This document shows positions 17,264 through 27,350 of a DNA stretch of 39,118 bases, piece after piece. The stretch is from Pseudoalteromonas luteoviolacea NCIMB 1942 (GTDB lineage Bacteria; Pseudomonadota; Gammaproteobacteria; Enterobacterales; Alteromonadaceae): NCBI RefSeq assembly GCF_001625595.1, contig NZ_AUXT01000030.1, positions 1-39,118 of the forward strand, read 5' to 3'. The position numbers were made by a program, and so were the translations under genes. Under the pieces are notes generated by a model. It saw only the letters and a list, made by a program, of their open reading frames with translations, was not told where the DNA came from and did not search any database. The first letter of the stretch is position 1. Every line of letters starts with the position of its first letter.

Positions 17264-19267
17264 CTAAGTTTTAAACTGGCTCATCATGGCTCTAAGCGTC
17301 TCTGCCATTTCAGCGAGCTGTCGACTGGCCTGTTGATTTTCTTTTGCATGATTTGACGTTAAGTCTGTTATTTCATGCATATGCTGAACATTTTCATACT
17401 GACTCATAGCCGCAAGGCTTTGTTCTTCAGAAGCCGCAGCGATTTGCTGACTCATGTCTTTTATCGTTTCCACACTGCCTACGATTGACACCAAAGTATC
17501 TTTAACTGACTCTATGCCTTGCACGCACGTCTGAGTTTCTTTTTGTGATGTGGACATGGTGGTTACGGCTTCTCGTGCCCCTTCTTGTAACCCACTAATT
17601 GCTTTTTCGATCTCTTCTGTCGCATTTTGCGCTCGACTTGCCAATGTTCTAACTTCATCAGCGACAACTGCAAACCCTCTACCCTGCTCACCAGCTCGAG
17701 CTGCCTCTATTGCCGCGTTTAAAGCAAGTAGATTAGTCTGCTCGGCAATGCTTCTAATGACCGCAAGCACTGAGTTAATATTATCTAGTTCGCTGCTGAG
17801 CAATGAAATGGCATTTGCTGATTTTTCAATAGAAACTTCAAGCTCTTTGATTTCACCAACGTTCGTCTGCAAACGCAGCTCTCCACATCTTGCTTCTGAA
17901 CTTGCCTGTTGCACATGCTCTAAGGTTTTATGAATGCTGTCAGTAACAGATCTAACTGTTTCTTTCATTTCAGAGATTGAGCTACTCATCGCGCTCATTT
18001 GCTCACTCTGTTGCGAAGCGCTATTGCAGCTCTGTTCTGAAATACTGTTGGTCTGCTCAGCGGTTGACGCCAGCACCTGCGTGTTGCTTGTCACTTCACG
18101 GAGTATTGAGGCAAGGCTTGAAATTAGCTTTTGCATGTTGTCGGCCAGTTGACCGAACTCATCCTTTTGAAATTGCTCAAACTGCACGGTTAAGTCGCCT
18201 TTGGCAGCCCGATTGATCAGATCAATGATAGTGTGCAAAGGCTTACGAATACTGTTGACAACATAAAAAGCGATAATAATGGACAGTATAATCATCACCG
18301 CGGTAAGTGACGTAGTGACTGTTTGGCTTTCTTCTAATACTTCTTTTGCTTCTTGCTGGGCTTCGTCAGTCATTTCTATTATGCGCTTGTTTAACTCATC
18401 CAGTTGCATTTGCAACTTGTTAGCAGCATCTTTGGCGCTTTGTATTTCAGTACCTACTTTTTGTTTTTCAGATAGGGTACTTACTCGCGCTGTCAATGCG
18501 CTTTCATCTCCAATCAGAGCGTCTTTAAATCGCGCAAAATTATCCGCCATTACAGAACTCTGCTCTGTCCCTACTATTCCCGAGGCGACACTAATTGTCG
18601 CAAACTGTCGATCTATTTCATCCAGCGTGTCTTTAGCGACCGACTGCACGTTCAACACTTCAAACTTAATATTCGAACTTAGTCCAGAATTTACTTCGTC
18701 AACTAGGTTTTCTACATTTTCAACAAAACTGTTTACTGTATCAGCGACGGCTTCATCGTCAGAAAGTCCATCAAGGTCATAGGCATAACTTAGAGTTTCA
18801 TCACCCATATCACCAAATTCACTGGCAAGCTCAGCCGTTTTTTGAGAGAGGTTGACGACTCTAACAACGTCAGAAAACGCCTTGTCAGCAGCAAGAAAGA
18901 ATGACGAATTCAATTCATTTGATTGCTTAAAAGTAAGGTTGATGTCTGCAACGGGTCGTGTCAGCTCTTGCAGCTGCCGAATCGCATTCTGGTTAATATT
19001 TTTCTGTTCATTGTAACCAGCTTCTATTGATTGCACTTGGCTAAGTGTTGTCGCTTTTTCAAGTTGTATTAAAGAGAGTTGGGAAAGCAATACAGATTGC
19101 AGCATGTTATTGCCAGCAATCAAAGTGGGCACACTTTGTTTGGAAACTTTTTGAACGGAGCCTCCGATAGTTATGTTCCCTGTCAAAGCTACTGCGTATA
19201 TAATACAAGCCAAAACTACAACTGCCGTAAACCCACTCATTACTCGAGCTGAGACGGTTAATTGCAT
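17264..19267 (-). CDS. Methyl-accepting chemotaxis protein
   Basis: A transmembrane chemoreceptor of 667 residues that would signal to CheA/CheW. TM1 is at about 8-30. A periplasmic, mostly helical domain spans about 31-316, with no recognised ligand family. TM2 ([17 protein letters not shown]) is at about 317-335, followed by a HAMP domain with '[20 protein letters not shown]'. The cytoplasmic signalling tip is '[20 protein letters not shown]' then '[18 protein letters not shown]' at about 510-535. There is no C-terminal CheR-binding pentapeptide. The ATG at 19267 has only a weak AAGA upstream. It heads a two-gene unit with the Cys-rich secreted protein. Confidence 0.93.
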   Translation of the reverse strand: MQLTVSARVMSGFTAVVVLACIIYAVALTGNITIGGSVQKVSKQSVPTLIAGNNMLQSVLLSQLSLIQLEKATTLSQVQSIEAGYNEQKNINQNAIRQLQELTRPVADINLTFKQSNELNSSFFLAADKAFSDVVRVVNLSQKTAELASEFGDMGDETLSYAYDLDGLSDDEAVADTVNSFVENVENLVDEVNSGLSSNIKFEVLNVQSVAKDTLDEIDRQFATISVASGIVGTEQSSVMADNFARFKDALIGDESALTARVSTLSEKQKVGTEIQSAKDAANKLQMQLDELNKRIIEMTDEAQQEAKEVLEESQTVTTSLTAVMIILSIIIAFYVVNSIRKPLHTIIDLINRAAKGDLTVQFEQFQKDEFGQLADNMQKLISSLASILREVTSNTQVLASTAEQTNSISEQSCNSASQQSEQMSAMSSSISEMKETVRSVTDSIHKTLEHVQQASSEARCGELRLQTNVGEIKELEVSIEKSANAISLLSSELDNINSVLAVIRSIAEQTNLLALNAAIEAARAGEQGRGFAVVADEVRTLASRAQNATEEIEKAISGLQEGAREAVTTMSTSQKETQTCVQGIESVKDTLVSIVGSVETIKDMSQQIAAASEEQSLAAMSQYENVQHMHEITDLTSNHAKENQQASRQLAEMAETLRAMMSQFKT

Positions 19268-19554
19268 CTGATGTCTATCTTGTTAACACTTCATACATCA
19301 ATATATAGTCAACTATCTTCCGCTTTGCGAATAAAAAGTGCTTAATATGAATGTACATCATTCAAATTACACAAGATTGAATTTTTGCAAGGTAACAACA
19401 ATAAACTTCCGCACAAATAAGACCTTGTTTACATAATTGTGCAGTTTAAACTGTAATATAATCACTAATCGTATATTTCTGACATTCAATACTTGCAGTT
19501 ACCGCCAACAGCGGGTAACGTTGCGCCGTTTTAAATTATTTAAGGTGTTAAATT
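19268..19554. promoter_or_regulatory. Divergent promoter region with a palindrome, chemoreceptor/ybiT
   Basis: On the plus strand TTTACA is followed after 18 bases by TGTAAT, with TATAAT overlapping just downstream, a plausible ybiT promoter. The perfect 12-base palindrome CAGTTTAAACTG (19442-19453) lies in the spacer and could be an operator. A bulged hairpin GTTACCGC/GCGGGTAAC (19498-19519) lies in the leader, and AAGGTG precedes the TTG start. Confidence 0.5.
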
Positions 19555-21147
19555 TTGATTTCTACAGCGAATATCACGCAGCAGTTTGGCTCAAAGCCAC
19601 TTTTTGAAAACATCTCAGTCAAGTTTGGCGAAGGTATTCGCTACGGCCTTATTGGTGCGAATGGCTGTGGTAAATCAACATTTATGAAGATCCTAAGTGG
19701 TGAATTGGAGCCCACTGGCGGAAACGTTAGCTACGACCCACAAGAGCGTGTGGCAAAACTAAATCAGGATCAATTTGCTTATGAAGAATATACGGTTATC
19801 GATACCGTTATCATGGGCTACAAAGAGCTTTGGGAAGTCAAACAAGAGCGCGACAGAATTTACTCTTTACCTGAAATGAGTGAAGAAGAAGGTATGATCG
19901 TCGCTGACTTAGAAGTTAAGTTCGCCGAAATGGATGGCTACATGGCAGAATCTAAAGCCGGTGAACTATTACTTGCGGTTGGTATTCCTATTGAGCAACA
20001 CTTTGGTTTAATGAGTGAAGTCGCACCGGGCTGGAAACTGCGTGTACTTTTGGCACAAGTATTGTTTGCTGACCCGCATATCATGCTGCTTGACGAACCA
20101 ACCAACAACTTGGATATTGATACTATCCGCTGGTTGGAGCACACATTGAACGAACGAAACTGCACTATGATCATCATTTCGCACGACCGTCACTTTTTAA
20201 ACAGTGTGTGTACTCATATGGCTGACTTGGATTATGGCGAGTTGCGCGTTTACCCTGGCAACTACGATGAATACATGACCGCAGCTTCACAGGTTAGGGA
20301 GCGTTTACTTGCTGACAATGCTAAGAAAAAAGCCCAAATTGCTGAATTGCAAACCTTCGTGGCTCGTTTCTCTGCTAATGCGTCAAAAGCAAAGCAAGCA
20401 ACATCGCGTGCTAAACAAATCGACAAAATCCAACTTGATGAAGTTAAAGCCTCAAGTCGTCAAAACCCATTTATTCGATTTGAGCAATCTAAAGAGCTAT
20501 TTAGAAATGCATTAGAAATTGAAAACTTGTCGCAAGGGTTTGAAGAAGATTTATTCAATCAATTCAGTGGAATTTTTGAAGTCGGTGAGCGAATAGCGAT
20601 TATCGGTGAAAACGGTGTTGGTAAAACAACTCTCCTCAATACCTTAGCAGGCCAGTTGCAGCAGCGTGATGGTACATTTAAGTGGTCTGAAAACTGTAAT
20701 ATAGGTTACTACGCTCAAGACCACGCTGAAGACTTTGAAAAAGATATAGACCTAATGGAGTGGATGGGACAGTGGCGTCAAGAAGGCGATGACGAACAAG
20801 TGCTACGCAGCTTTTTAGGTCGTATGTTGTTTTCACAAGACAGTATCAAAAAATCTGTAAAAGTACTTTCTGGTGGTGAGCAAGGTCGTATGCTGCTTGG
20901 TAAGTTGATGATGCATAAACCAAACATTCTTCTAATGGATGAGCCAACTAACCATATGGATATGGAATCAATTGAATCATTGAACACTGCGCTTGAACAA
21001 TACAAGGGAACGCTGTTTTTCGTTTCTCACGACCGTGTTTTCGTAGACTCTCTTGCAACCCGTATATTAGAAATCAAAGACAATAAAATTACTGATTTTA
21101 AAGGCACGTATTCTGAATTCTTAAAATTCAGAGGTATAGAGGATTAA
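19555..21147 (+). CDS. ybiT: ABC-F family ATPase YbiT
   Basis: A soluble twin-ATPase protein of 530 residues, with no membrane domain. It belongs to the ABC-F family, whose members act on the ribosome. Walker A motifs are GANGCGKST (about 34) and GENGVGKTT (about 352). Walker B segments are '[14 protein letters not shown]' and '[14 protein letters not shown]'; the second signature is LSGGEQGR, and the first is SEVAPGWK, as in E. coli YbiT. The linker contains '[20 protein letters not shown]'. Similarity to E. coli YbiT is strong over the whole length. The start is TTG at 19555 with AAGGTG eight bases upstream; no ATG is available. Confidence 0.95.
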   Translation: MISTANITQQFGSKPLFENISVKFGEGIRYGLIGANGCGKSTFMKILSGELEPTGGNVSYDPQERVAKLNQDQFAYEEYTVIDTVIMGYKELWEVKQERDRIYSLPEMSEEEGMIVADLEVKFAEMDGYMAESKAGELLLAVGIPIEQHFGLMSEVAPGWKLRVLLAQVLFADPHIMLLDEPTNNLDIDTIRWLEHTLNERNCTMIIISHDRHFLNSVCTHMADLDYGELRVYPGNYDEYMTAASQVRERLLADNAKKKAQIAELQTFVARFSANASKAKQATSRAKQIDKIQLDEVKASSRQNPFIRFEQSKELFRNALEIENLSQGFEEDLFNQFSGIFEVGERIAIIGENGVGKTTLLNTLAGQLQQRDGTFKWSENCNIGYYAQDHAEDFEKDIDLMEWMGQWRQEGDDEQVLRSFLGRMLFSQDSIKKSVKVLSGGEQGRMLLGKLMMHKPNILLMDEPTNHMDMESIESLNTALEQYKGTLFFVSHDRVFVDSLATRILEIKDNKITDFKGTYSEFLKFRGIED

Positions 21148-21154
21148 TCTATGT

Positions 21155-21173
21155 GGCGCGGCTAACCGCCGCG
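21155..21173. terminator. Possible terminator hairpin after ybiT
   Basis: GCGCGG (21155-21160), loop CTAACCG and CCGCGC (21168-21173) form a G+C-only stem between convergent ybiT and the broken hydrolase. It is followed by TCATATTCTCGTT rather than a clean T run, so termination is likely but not certain. Confidence 0.5.
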
Positions 21174-21185
21174 CTCATATTCTCG

Positions 21186-22378
21186 TTATTGAGTTGCGAT
21201 AACATGCAGCTTTACTGCCTGCTCAACAGTGTTAAACGCGTTTATACATGGTTCACTTAGCCCACAATTAAGAAAGTACACGATACTCACATCTAATTCA
21301 GGTACATATATATTGTTTGATATGTATCCGTGATTTCCACCGTTGTGATGGTACACCGTATAACCATTGAACTCTTCTTTCCAAAGTCCTAATACATAAT
21401 CCAAATTAGCTGACACCTTCACTCGACTAGCATCTCCTAACAGCGCCTCTCGCTCCGCTTGCGACAGCCAAGTCTCATCTTTAAAAATACCTCTCATTAA
21501 TGTAGCAACATCTGTTACTGATGAGGCCACAGGCGTCGAAGCGGCAGTCACTTGGGTCAAAATAGGGCCTGTATTTATAAATCTACCCTCTTGTTTTTCA
21601 TAGCCGGGCGTAAGCTGTGCACCTTGATTTCAATGCCTACCGAAAAGGTATCACTGAGCGCTAACCTATCTATAATTTTATCACGCATCGCCAATGCATT
21701 AGGATGACCTAATACACTATCCATTATCATACCTATGAGCACGTAGTTACTGTTTGAGTATTTTACCCCCTTCCCAGGTTTAAAGTAGCCTGATTGCCCA
21801 TATGCAAACTGTAGTAAGTCCTCGTTAGAAATACCGCTTTTATAATTTGCCATTACAAACTCAACATAAGCGTCTTCACGGAGAGGATCGGAGTAGTTAT
21901 AAATTCCGCTACTGTGATTAAGTAACTGTCTGAGCGTGATTTGATCTGAATACTGAATTTGGCTAGCTAATTCATTTGACAACCAATTATCTATTGTCAG
22001 ATCCAAGTCGAGGAGCCCTTCTTCATGTAGTTGAACAGCCAATAATGCGGTAAAGACTTTTCCACCACTTGCTAAATGGTAAACCGCGCTTGGCTGCAAA
22101 ACTTCTTGTGTCGTTAAGTTGGCAAGGCCAGCGCTTGAGGTAAATGTACCGCTGGGCGCAGAGACATGTAAAATGATGCCATGTACTTCATTTGAAATCA
22201 GGCCATTTATCAGCGTTTGGTAATCTAACTGTTTTACACCTTGCTGCTGTGATGGCTTTGTTTCTTGCTGTGGTTGAGGTTGCGTACTTTGATTGGTATT
22301 GCTGCCACAAGCACTCAGTCCAAACATAATAAATGCAATCAAGGTTTTGTATCTTAGTTGACTCATATTGGTATCCAT
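21186..22378 (-). pseudogene. Serine hydrolase (beta-lactamase/class C-like lipoprotein), frameshifted
   Basis: The 5' part (22378 to 21575) has a lipoprotein signal with lipobox LSAC, a Gln/Pro-rich linker, the SxxK catalytic motif in LASGGKVF and YxN in KYSNSNY. It then runs into an unrelated tail ending in KNKRVDL and a stop. The rest of the domain (third motif in YHHNGGNHGY) continues in another frame. Reading upstream in that frame gives QGAQLTPGYEKQEGRFINTG, which joins the first frame at a GAAATC tract (TTT at 21628-21630 on the plus strand). Adding one A there (GAAAATC) restores ...VGIENQGAQLTPGY... and a protein of about 397 residues. It is either a true recent mutation or a homopolymer error. 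Confidence 0.88.
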
Positions 22379-22480
22379 ATCGTTTTTTCATTTGAATCAA
22401 GTATATGGTTCATAAAAAATGAATGCGTATCAGCTAGTTGCTGAACGTACCAATGTGTATCAATATTAATTTTGCGCATA

Positions 22481-22503
22481 AAAAAGGGCCACTGGCCCTT
22501 TTT
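22481..22503 (-). terminator. Terminator after the DUF885 gene
   Basis: AAAAAGGGCC (22481-22490), loop ACT and GGCCCTTTTT (22494-22503) form a perfect 10-bp stem with A/T flanks. It lies just beyond the DUF885 stop and works in either direction. Confidence 0.85.
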
Positions 22504-22517
22504 AAAAATAAGCATCC

Positions 22518-24392
22518 TTACATCGACTTGCGCTTCTCAACCCAACGTGTGATGTCTTTTTCAACCAAAGCCAGTGGGCGAGCACCTTTTAATAGAATCT
22601 CATCATGGAAAGAAGTCACATCAAACTTGTCCCCCAATGCTTGTTGCGCCTCTTTTCTAAGTTCTTCAAACTTTAGCATACCAAGTTTATAACCTAGTGC
22701 CTGACCAGGCCAAGCAATGTATCGGTCAATAGCAGGAACAACATCACTCATCGCAGATCCCGTTGCCTCAGCAAAGTAAGCGATGGCCTCGTCACGGCTC
22801 CATTTTTTATAATGTAGTCCAGTATCTACAACTAGACGGGCGGCTCTATAGGCTTCAGCTTGTAAGCGACCCAAGTCTCCAAATGGGTCATTTTCGTACA
22901 TGCCCATTTCATATGCGAGTAATTCTGAATAAAGCGCCCAGCCCTCAATATAGCCATTAAAAGAGGCATTTTGACGCATCAGTCCAATATCCGTTTGCAG
23001 CATGTTAAGTGCTATTTGGAAGTGGTGTCCAGGAACTGCCTCATGGTAAGTAAGCGTTTTCAAACCAAAGCTAGGGACCGCTTTCATGTCTTTTAAGTTA
23101 ATTGCGAAAACTCCGGGACGACTGCCGTCCAAGGATGGGCCATAGTAATACCCACCAGGCGCGCCCGCTTCAACTTCAACAGGAATGCGTTTAACTTCTA
23201 CCTTTTGCGGCGGCAACGTTGAGAAATATTGTGGTGCTTTCTCATTGATAACTTTGATTTCGAGTCTTAAAAACTCCAATAACTCTTGACGCCCTTCGTC
23301 ACTATCTGCAAACAAAAAACGGGGTTCTTCATTAAGCTGCTGCATACGTTCGCTGACTGACCCTTTGGTATAGCCGTTAGAACGTAAGATCTCATCCATT
23401 CTGTTAGATATACGTTCGACCTCAGCTCGGCCAATCTCATGAATTTGCTCAGCGGTCATGTCCGAGTCAGCCAAATAAGTGATGGCATGTTGATAAAATG
23501 CTTCACCATTTGGTTGCGCCCAAATACCCACCTTATCTGAGGCTTGCTTCTCTAGTGCTTTCATTTCATTAGCGATGCGTTTGAATGCAGGATAAACCTG
23601 CTTAACCATCACATCTGAAGCTGCTTTTACATAGTTATTTTTAGCTTGTTCACTTAAACCATCAAGACTATTTAACTTTTCCTTGAAGGATATTACCAAT
23701 ACATGCTCGCTTACACCTGGCTGGGTATAGCCATTTAAATATGCAAGCGTATTTGGAAACAGTGGCTTTGGAAGAATGACGCCACGTTTGGCATCCGCAA
23801 GGACTTTTTCTTTTACTTGCTCGACCATGTTGGCAAACGCAGCTAGGCGCTCGATGTAAGCCTTTGCGTCTGCTTCACTTTCAACGCCATGTTGGTTTTG
23901 CAGTAAACCTGGTACATCCATAAGAGGTCCAGAGATTTGGTTCACAATATAAGGTAAATGGCCACCCCATGTGTCTACATAACCAGCGGCGAAGACCTTA
24001 TCGCCGGCATAATAGCGCGCTATGACCTCGTTTACTTGCACATGCAATAGATCTTTGTCTGTCAACTTGGCTGATTGAAGCTGCTTGAGTTGCTCGGCAG
24101 CTCGCTCCATATCAATTTGCAAAGCCTGCATACCGGCCACAGAATAATCTGGTAATCTGTTTGCGTACACCCCGTAATCTGCACTGTCTAGCTTGAGTGA
24201 CGTTGCCATCGCAGGCTGATGAGTAATAAACTCGCGTGTATATTGCTCAACCACCTTCTCAACATTTTGACGACTGAGTGTTTGCTGCGATGGCATCTCA
24301 TTGCTACTACTTATGTTACTAGATGTGGTTTCTTGTGCACATCCTGTTAGACCGATCATTACCGCTAAAGCGAGTGCGTTTAGCTTATTCAT
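22518..24392 (-). CDS. DUF885 family lipoprotein, putative metallohydrolase
   Basis: A protein of 624 residues, predicted to be a lipoprotein (lipobox LTGC at 15-18, then AQE). The DUF885 zinc-peptidase-like motif 'LTYHEAVPGHHFQIALNM' is at about residues 445-462. It is followed by 'GYIEGWALYSELLAYEMGMY' and the C-terminal 'ATGSAMSDVVPAIDRYIAWP'. The HExxxGHH-type arrangement suggests a metal-dependent peptidase or related hydrolase; the substrate is unknown. GGGAG lies eight bases before the ATG. It stands alone, with a terminator downstream and 372 bases of intergenic DNA upstream. Confidence 0.88.
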   Translation of the reverse strand: MNKLNALALAVMIGLTGCAQETTSSNISSSNEMPSQQTLSRQNVEKVVEQYTREFITHQPAMATSLKLDSADYGVYANRLPDYSVAGMQALQIDMERAAEQLKQLQSAKLTDKDLLHVQVNEVIARYYAGDKVFAAGYVDTWGGHLPYIVNQISGPLMDVPGLLQNQHGVESEADAKAYIERLAAFANMVEQVKEKVLADAKRGVILPKPLFPNTLAYLNGYTQPGVSEHVLVISFKEKLNSLDGLSEQAKNNYVKAASDVMVKQVYPAFKRIANEMKALEKQASDKVGIWAQPNGEAFYQHAITYLADSDMTAEQIHEIGRAEVERISNRMDEILRSNGYTKGSVSERMQQLNEEPRFLFADSDEGRQELLEFLRLEIKVINEKAPQYFSTLPPQKVEVKRIPVEVEAGAPGGYYYGPSLDGSRPGVFAINLKDMKAVPSFGLKTLTYHEAVPGHHFQIALNMLQTDIGLMRQNASFNGYIEGWALYSELLAYEMGMYENDPFGDLGRLQAEAYRAARLVVDTGLHYKKWSRDEAIAYFAEATGSAMSDVVPAIDRYIAWPGQALGYKLGMLKFEELRKEAQQALGDKFDVTSFHDEILLKGARPLALVEKDITRWVEKRKSM

Positions 24393-24764
24393 GTGAGCTG
24401 CTCCCAGAGTATTTTTAACAATATTTCGGCTTCAGAAATATCATATTTGTAGACAATATACAGCTATATGAGACAAGTATTGTACAGCAACTAATCACCG
24501 ACAAACCCATGTTATAAAATAAGCAACAATTATAATTCCATAATCCTTAATTACATATCTAGATACATCACAATAACCACCCAAACAACTGTAATTTATA
24601 CTTATAAAATTTTAAAACACAAAAACAAAAATTCCTATGCGCTCAATCAAAGTTTAATAAGTGTAATTTTAGGTACAATTATCCCAGAAAACGGCTTCTT
24701 AAAAACGCATCGCCCATTTGTAAATTTTGTTTGACTTGCAATTAGGGCCACAACTAAGGAAATT
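24393..24764. other. Divergent intergenic region, DUF885/deacetylase
   Basis: 372 strongly AT-rich bases that must hold both promoters. I see no clear -35/-10 pair, no strong hairpin and no credible gene. AAGGA at 24756-24760 is the ribosome-binding site of the deacetylase. Confidence 0.45.
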
Positions 24765-26336
24765 ATGATGAAGTTTAAGCTCACTTCAATTGCTCTCGGG
24801 ATAATGACTTGTATTTCAGCTGCTGGATCTGCACTTGCACAAGATGTAAATGTACAAGGGGCGAGTGCCAAGCAATCCACTGGCTACGATTACTCTGATA
24901 ACCAGCCTTGGAGCCAAATGCCTCCAGCGCAATTGCGGCCCGTGCAAGTACCGCTATTTATATCAATTGGTTTTGATGATAACGGCTCAAAAGAAGGGAT
25001 GGACTGGATTATCAATTTTACTAGGCAACTAGAAAACGCGAATACCGCCAATAATGCGGCAACATTTGATGGCGCGCCAGTCAGATTCAGTTTCTACAAC
25101 ACACCGTCGTACATTGAGTCAATTGCAAACGATCCTGTCCGCATTAAACATGCGTGGCGAGAAGCATGGTTAGACGGCCATGAAATTGGCAACCATACAT
25201 GGAGCCACCGAGATGGCGGCCCTGATACAAATAACTTTTCTGAACAAGAGTGGACAGAAGAGCTCAATATTACACAAACTTGGTTAAGCAAGCCCTTTGA
25301 CCCTAATGAATTAAATTCAGGCGCAAACGACGCCGCAGGCCCGGGCATACCTGTAGGCGAGATTATTGGTTTTAGAACACCCTACCTCAATCATAATAAC
25401 GCCCTTTTCTCAGCTTTGGTAAAAGGCAATTTCGTGTATGACACCAGTATAGAAGAAGGCTGGGGAAATCAATACAATGGTACCAATAACCCTTGGCCTT
25501 ATACTATGAACAATGGAACACCAACCAAACGCGTTGGTAAGCCCGATGTAGGTAACTTCCCTGGTCTGTGGCAACTGCCCTCTAACGTCTTTGAAAAACC
25601 ATTTGGCGGAAAGATGGTTGCATTTGACACCAACATGTGGGTTGGAAGCGCAATGAGCAAAGATGAAGTACTTGCGATTTTGAAACACAACTTACACTTG
25701 AGGTTAGAGGGTAACCGCTCGCCTCTTCTATATGGTGCGCACGCTAACATTTATGCTTCCGAATATGACAAAGGGGGTAGAGCTACTACTTACATTGAGC
25801 GCCAGCAAGCAATCGAGGAGTTTATCCAATACGCATTAAGCTTGAAAGTAAACGGGCAATCAGTGGTACGTATCGTCCCCTTTAAAGATATTGTTGAGTG
25901 GATGCGAAACCCAAAACCACTAACAGATGGCAAAGTAGTGACGGTGCAGAGTGTTGGCGCCAGCCCCATCTTCAATCAGGGCAATGTCTACCACAAAGGC
26001 GATCAGGTTTATCATGATGGTCAATACTTTGAAGCCAAATGGTATGCAGACACTGCACCTGGAACACTCGCGATTGACTATGACCCTTGGAAGTTAATTA
26101 CCAAAGAACAAGCGACTAAAGTCACACACTTAGGCTCAGTGACCCCCACAGGTGACACATTTGGCGATGTATTAGTCAGCCCTAGCAAAGGACAAACTTT
26201 CTTCTTTGAAGCTGCCGCAAATGCTCGAGTAAAAAGTGTAACGCTCAATGGTGTCAACATAGGGGCGCTTACAGAATATACCTTTAAGGATCTCACCTCA
26301 AACCAAACACTGACCGTTGAGTTTGAAAGTAAATAA
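24765..26336 (+). CDS. Secreted polysaccharide (chitooligosaccharide) deacetylase with chitin-binding module
   Basis: Removes N-acetyl groups from chitin oligomers (function inferred from its similarity to Vibrio chitin oligosaccharide deacetylases). A signal peptide ending SALA precedes a NodB/CE4 catalytic domain: metal-binding 'IGFDDNG' near 69, 'GHEIGNHTWSH' near 140 and 'GFRTPYLNHN' near 207. A CBM5/12-like chitin-binding module lies at about 405-445 (YHKGDQVYHDGQYFEAKWY, DPWKLI). A C-terminal beta domain spans about 460-523 (VTLNGVNIGALTEYTF). There are two adjacent ATGs; the second (24768) has better spacing (7) from AAGGA. It would let a marine bacterium use chitin; no other chitin gene is in the window. 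Confidence 0.88.
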   Translation: MMKFKLTSIALGIMTCISAAGSALAQDVNVQGASAKQSTGYDYSDNQPWSQMPPAQLRPVQVPLFISIGFDDNGSKEGMDWIINFTRQLENANTANNAATFDGAPVRFSFYNTPSYIESIANDPVRIKHAWREAWLDGHEIGNHTWSHRDGGPDTNNFSEQEWTEELNITQTWLSKPFDPNELNSGANDAAGPGIPVGEIIGFRTPYLNHNNALFSALVKGNFVYDTSIEEGWGNQYNGTNNPWPYTMNNGTPTKRVGKPDVGNFPGLWQLPSNVFEKPFGGKMVAFDTNMWVGSAMSKDEVLAILKHNLHLRLEGNRSPLLYGAHANIYASEYDKGGRATTYIERQQAIEEFIQYALSLKVNGQSVVRIVPFKDIVEWMRNPKPLTDGKVVTVQSVGASPIFNQGNVYHKGDQVYHDGQYFEAKWYADTAPGTLAIDYDPWKLITKEQATKVTHLGSVTPTGDTFGDVLVSPSKGQTFFFEAAANARVKSVTLNGVNIGALTEYTFKDLTSNQTLTVEFESK

Positions 26337-26342
26337 TTGAAC

Positions 26343-26364
26343 AAGCCGCCCTAGGGCGGCTTTT
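26343..26364 (+). terminator. Terminator after the deacetylase gene
   Basis: AAGCCGCCC (26343-26351) and GGGCGGCTT (26354-26362) form a perfect 9-bp G+C-rich stem with only TA drawn between the arms, followed by further T residues. It starts 6 bases past the stop and also faces the convergent mltG gene. Confidence 0.85.
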
Positions 26365-26369
26365 CTAAC

Positions 26370-27350
26370 TCATTTTTTTAATATGTATTTACGCACAGCC
26401 CGATTGTGCTCTTTTAGTGATTTAGAAAAGTAGTGTTCGCCGTTCCCTTTAGAGACAAAATAGAAATAATCTGTGCTTTTTGGCTGTACCGCAGCCAACA
26501 GAGCATCTTTCGACGGCATTGCAATCGGTGTTGGTGGTAAGCCATTTATGCGATACGTGTTATAGGGCGTATGCTCCTTTAAATGGACACGCTTAATGTC
26601 ACCGTTATATCTCTCACCTAAGCCATAAATAACTGTTGGATCTGTTTGAAGCCGCATGCCTTTGTTCAGGCGATTGTGAAATACTGAGGATATGGTGCTG
26701 CGTTCTGCAACCTTCCCCGATTCCTTTTCTATAATCGAGGCTAATATGAGGGCTTCATATTTATTTTTAAGCGGAATATCAGCGTCTCTTGTCGCCCAAA
26801 CGTCATCAAGCCGGCGTTTCATTTTATCGTGGGCTCTAGCCAGCAATGCAGATGCGCTTGTCCCACCCTCATAATGGTATGTTTCAGGATATAACCATCC
26901 CTCAGGGTGTGCGTTACCAAACTGAAAATGTGCGTTAACGTCAATTTTTGGTATATCAAAAACTAAAAAATCGCTCTCTTTTAGCTTTTCAACAATAGCT
27001 TGATAGCTTTCACCTTCAATTATTGTAAAAGTGAAATCGGCCTTAATACCTTTATTTATTTTGTTGATGGCTGACCATACCGTAAGGGAGGATATCTCAT
27101 ACACGCCAGCTTTTAAGGTAAAGTGATTTGAATTTAACTTACTGTACAATTTATAAGGCCAGCAGCTGCCGAGCGCACCTTCTGCTTGCCATTTAGTACA
27201 CAACCTGTTGAATGTATCTCCGCTCTCTATCTGCACATATTGTTGGTTAAGAGACAAGGGCTCGTTATGTACCCGCTCATATAAACTGTAACTCAAAAAA
27301 ATAACAGTGGAGGCTAACAACGCAATAGCAAACAACAAATAGCGTTTCAT
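26370..27350 (-). CDS. mltG: Endolytic murein transglycosylase MltG
   Basis: Cleaves nascent peptidoglycan strands at the inner membrane to set glycan length (family knowledge). It has 326 residues: one N-terminal transmembrane helix (4-24), a LysM-like region (about 38-90) and the YceG catalytic domain. That domain contains 'NAHPEGWLYPETYHYEGG', catalytic Glu in ASIIEKESGK (about 210), 'VFHNRLNKGMRLQTDPTVIY', 'HTPYNTYRINGLPPTPIAMP' and 'DYFYFVSKGNGEHYFSKSL'. It overlaps pabC by ATGA. It is the last gene of the cluster here, whereas tmk and holB usually follow. Confidence 0.95.
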   Translation of the reverse strand: MKRYLLFAIALLASTVIFLSYSLYERVHNEPLSLNQQYVQIESGDTFNRLCTKWQAEGALGSCWPYKLYSKLNSNHFTLKAGVYEISSLTVWSAINKINKGIKADFTFTIIEGESYQAIVEKLKESDFLVFDIPKIDVNAHFQFGNAHPEGWLYPETYHYEGGTSASALLARAHDKMKRRLDDVWATRDADIPLKNKYEALILASIIEKESGKVAERSTISSVFHNRLNKGMRLQTDPTVIYGLGERYNGDIKRVHLKEHTPYNTYRINGLPPTPIAMPSKDALLAAVQPKSTDYFYFVSKGNGEHYFSKSLKEHNRAVRKYILKK

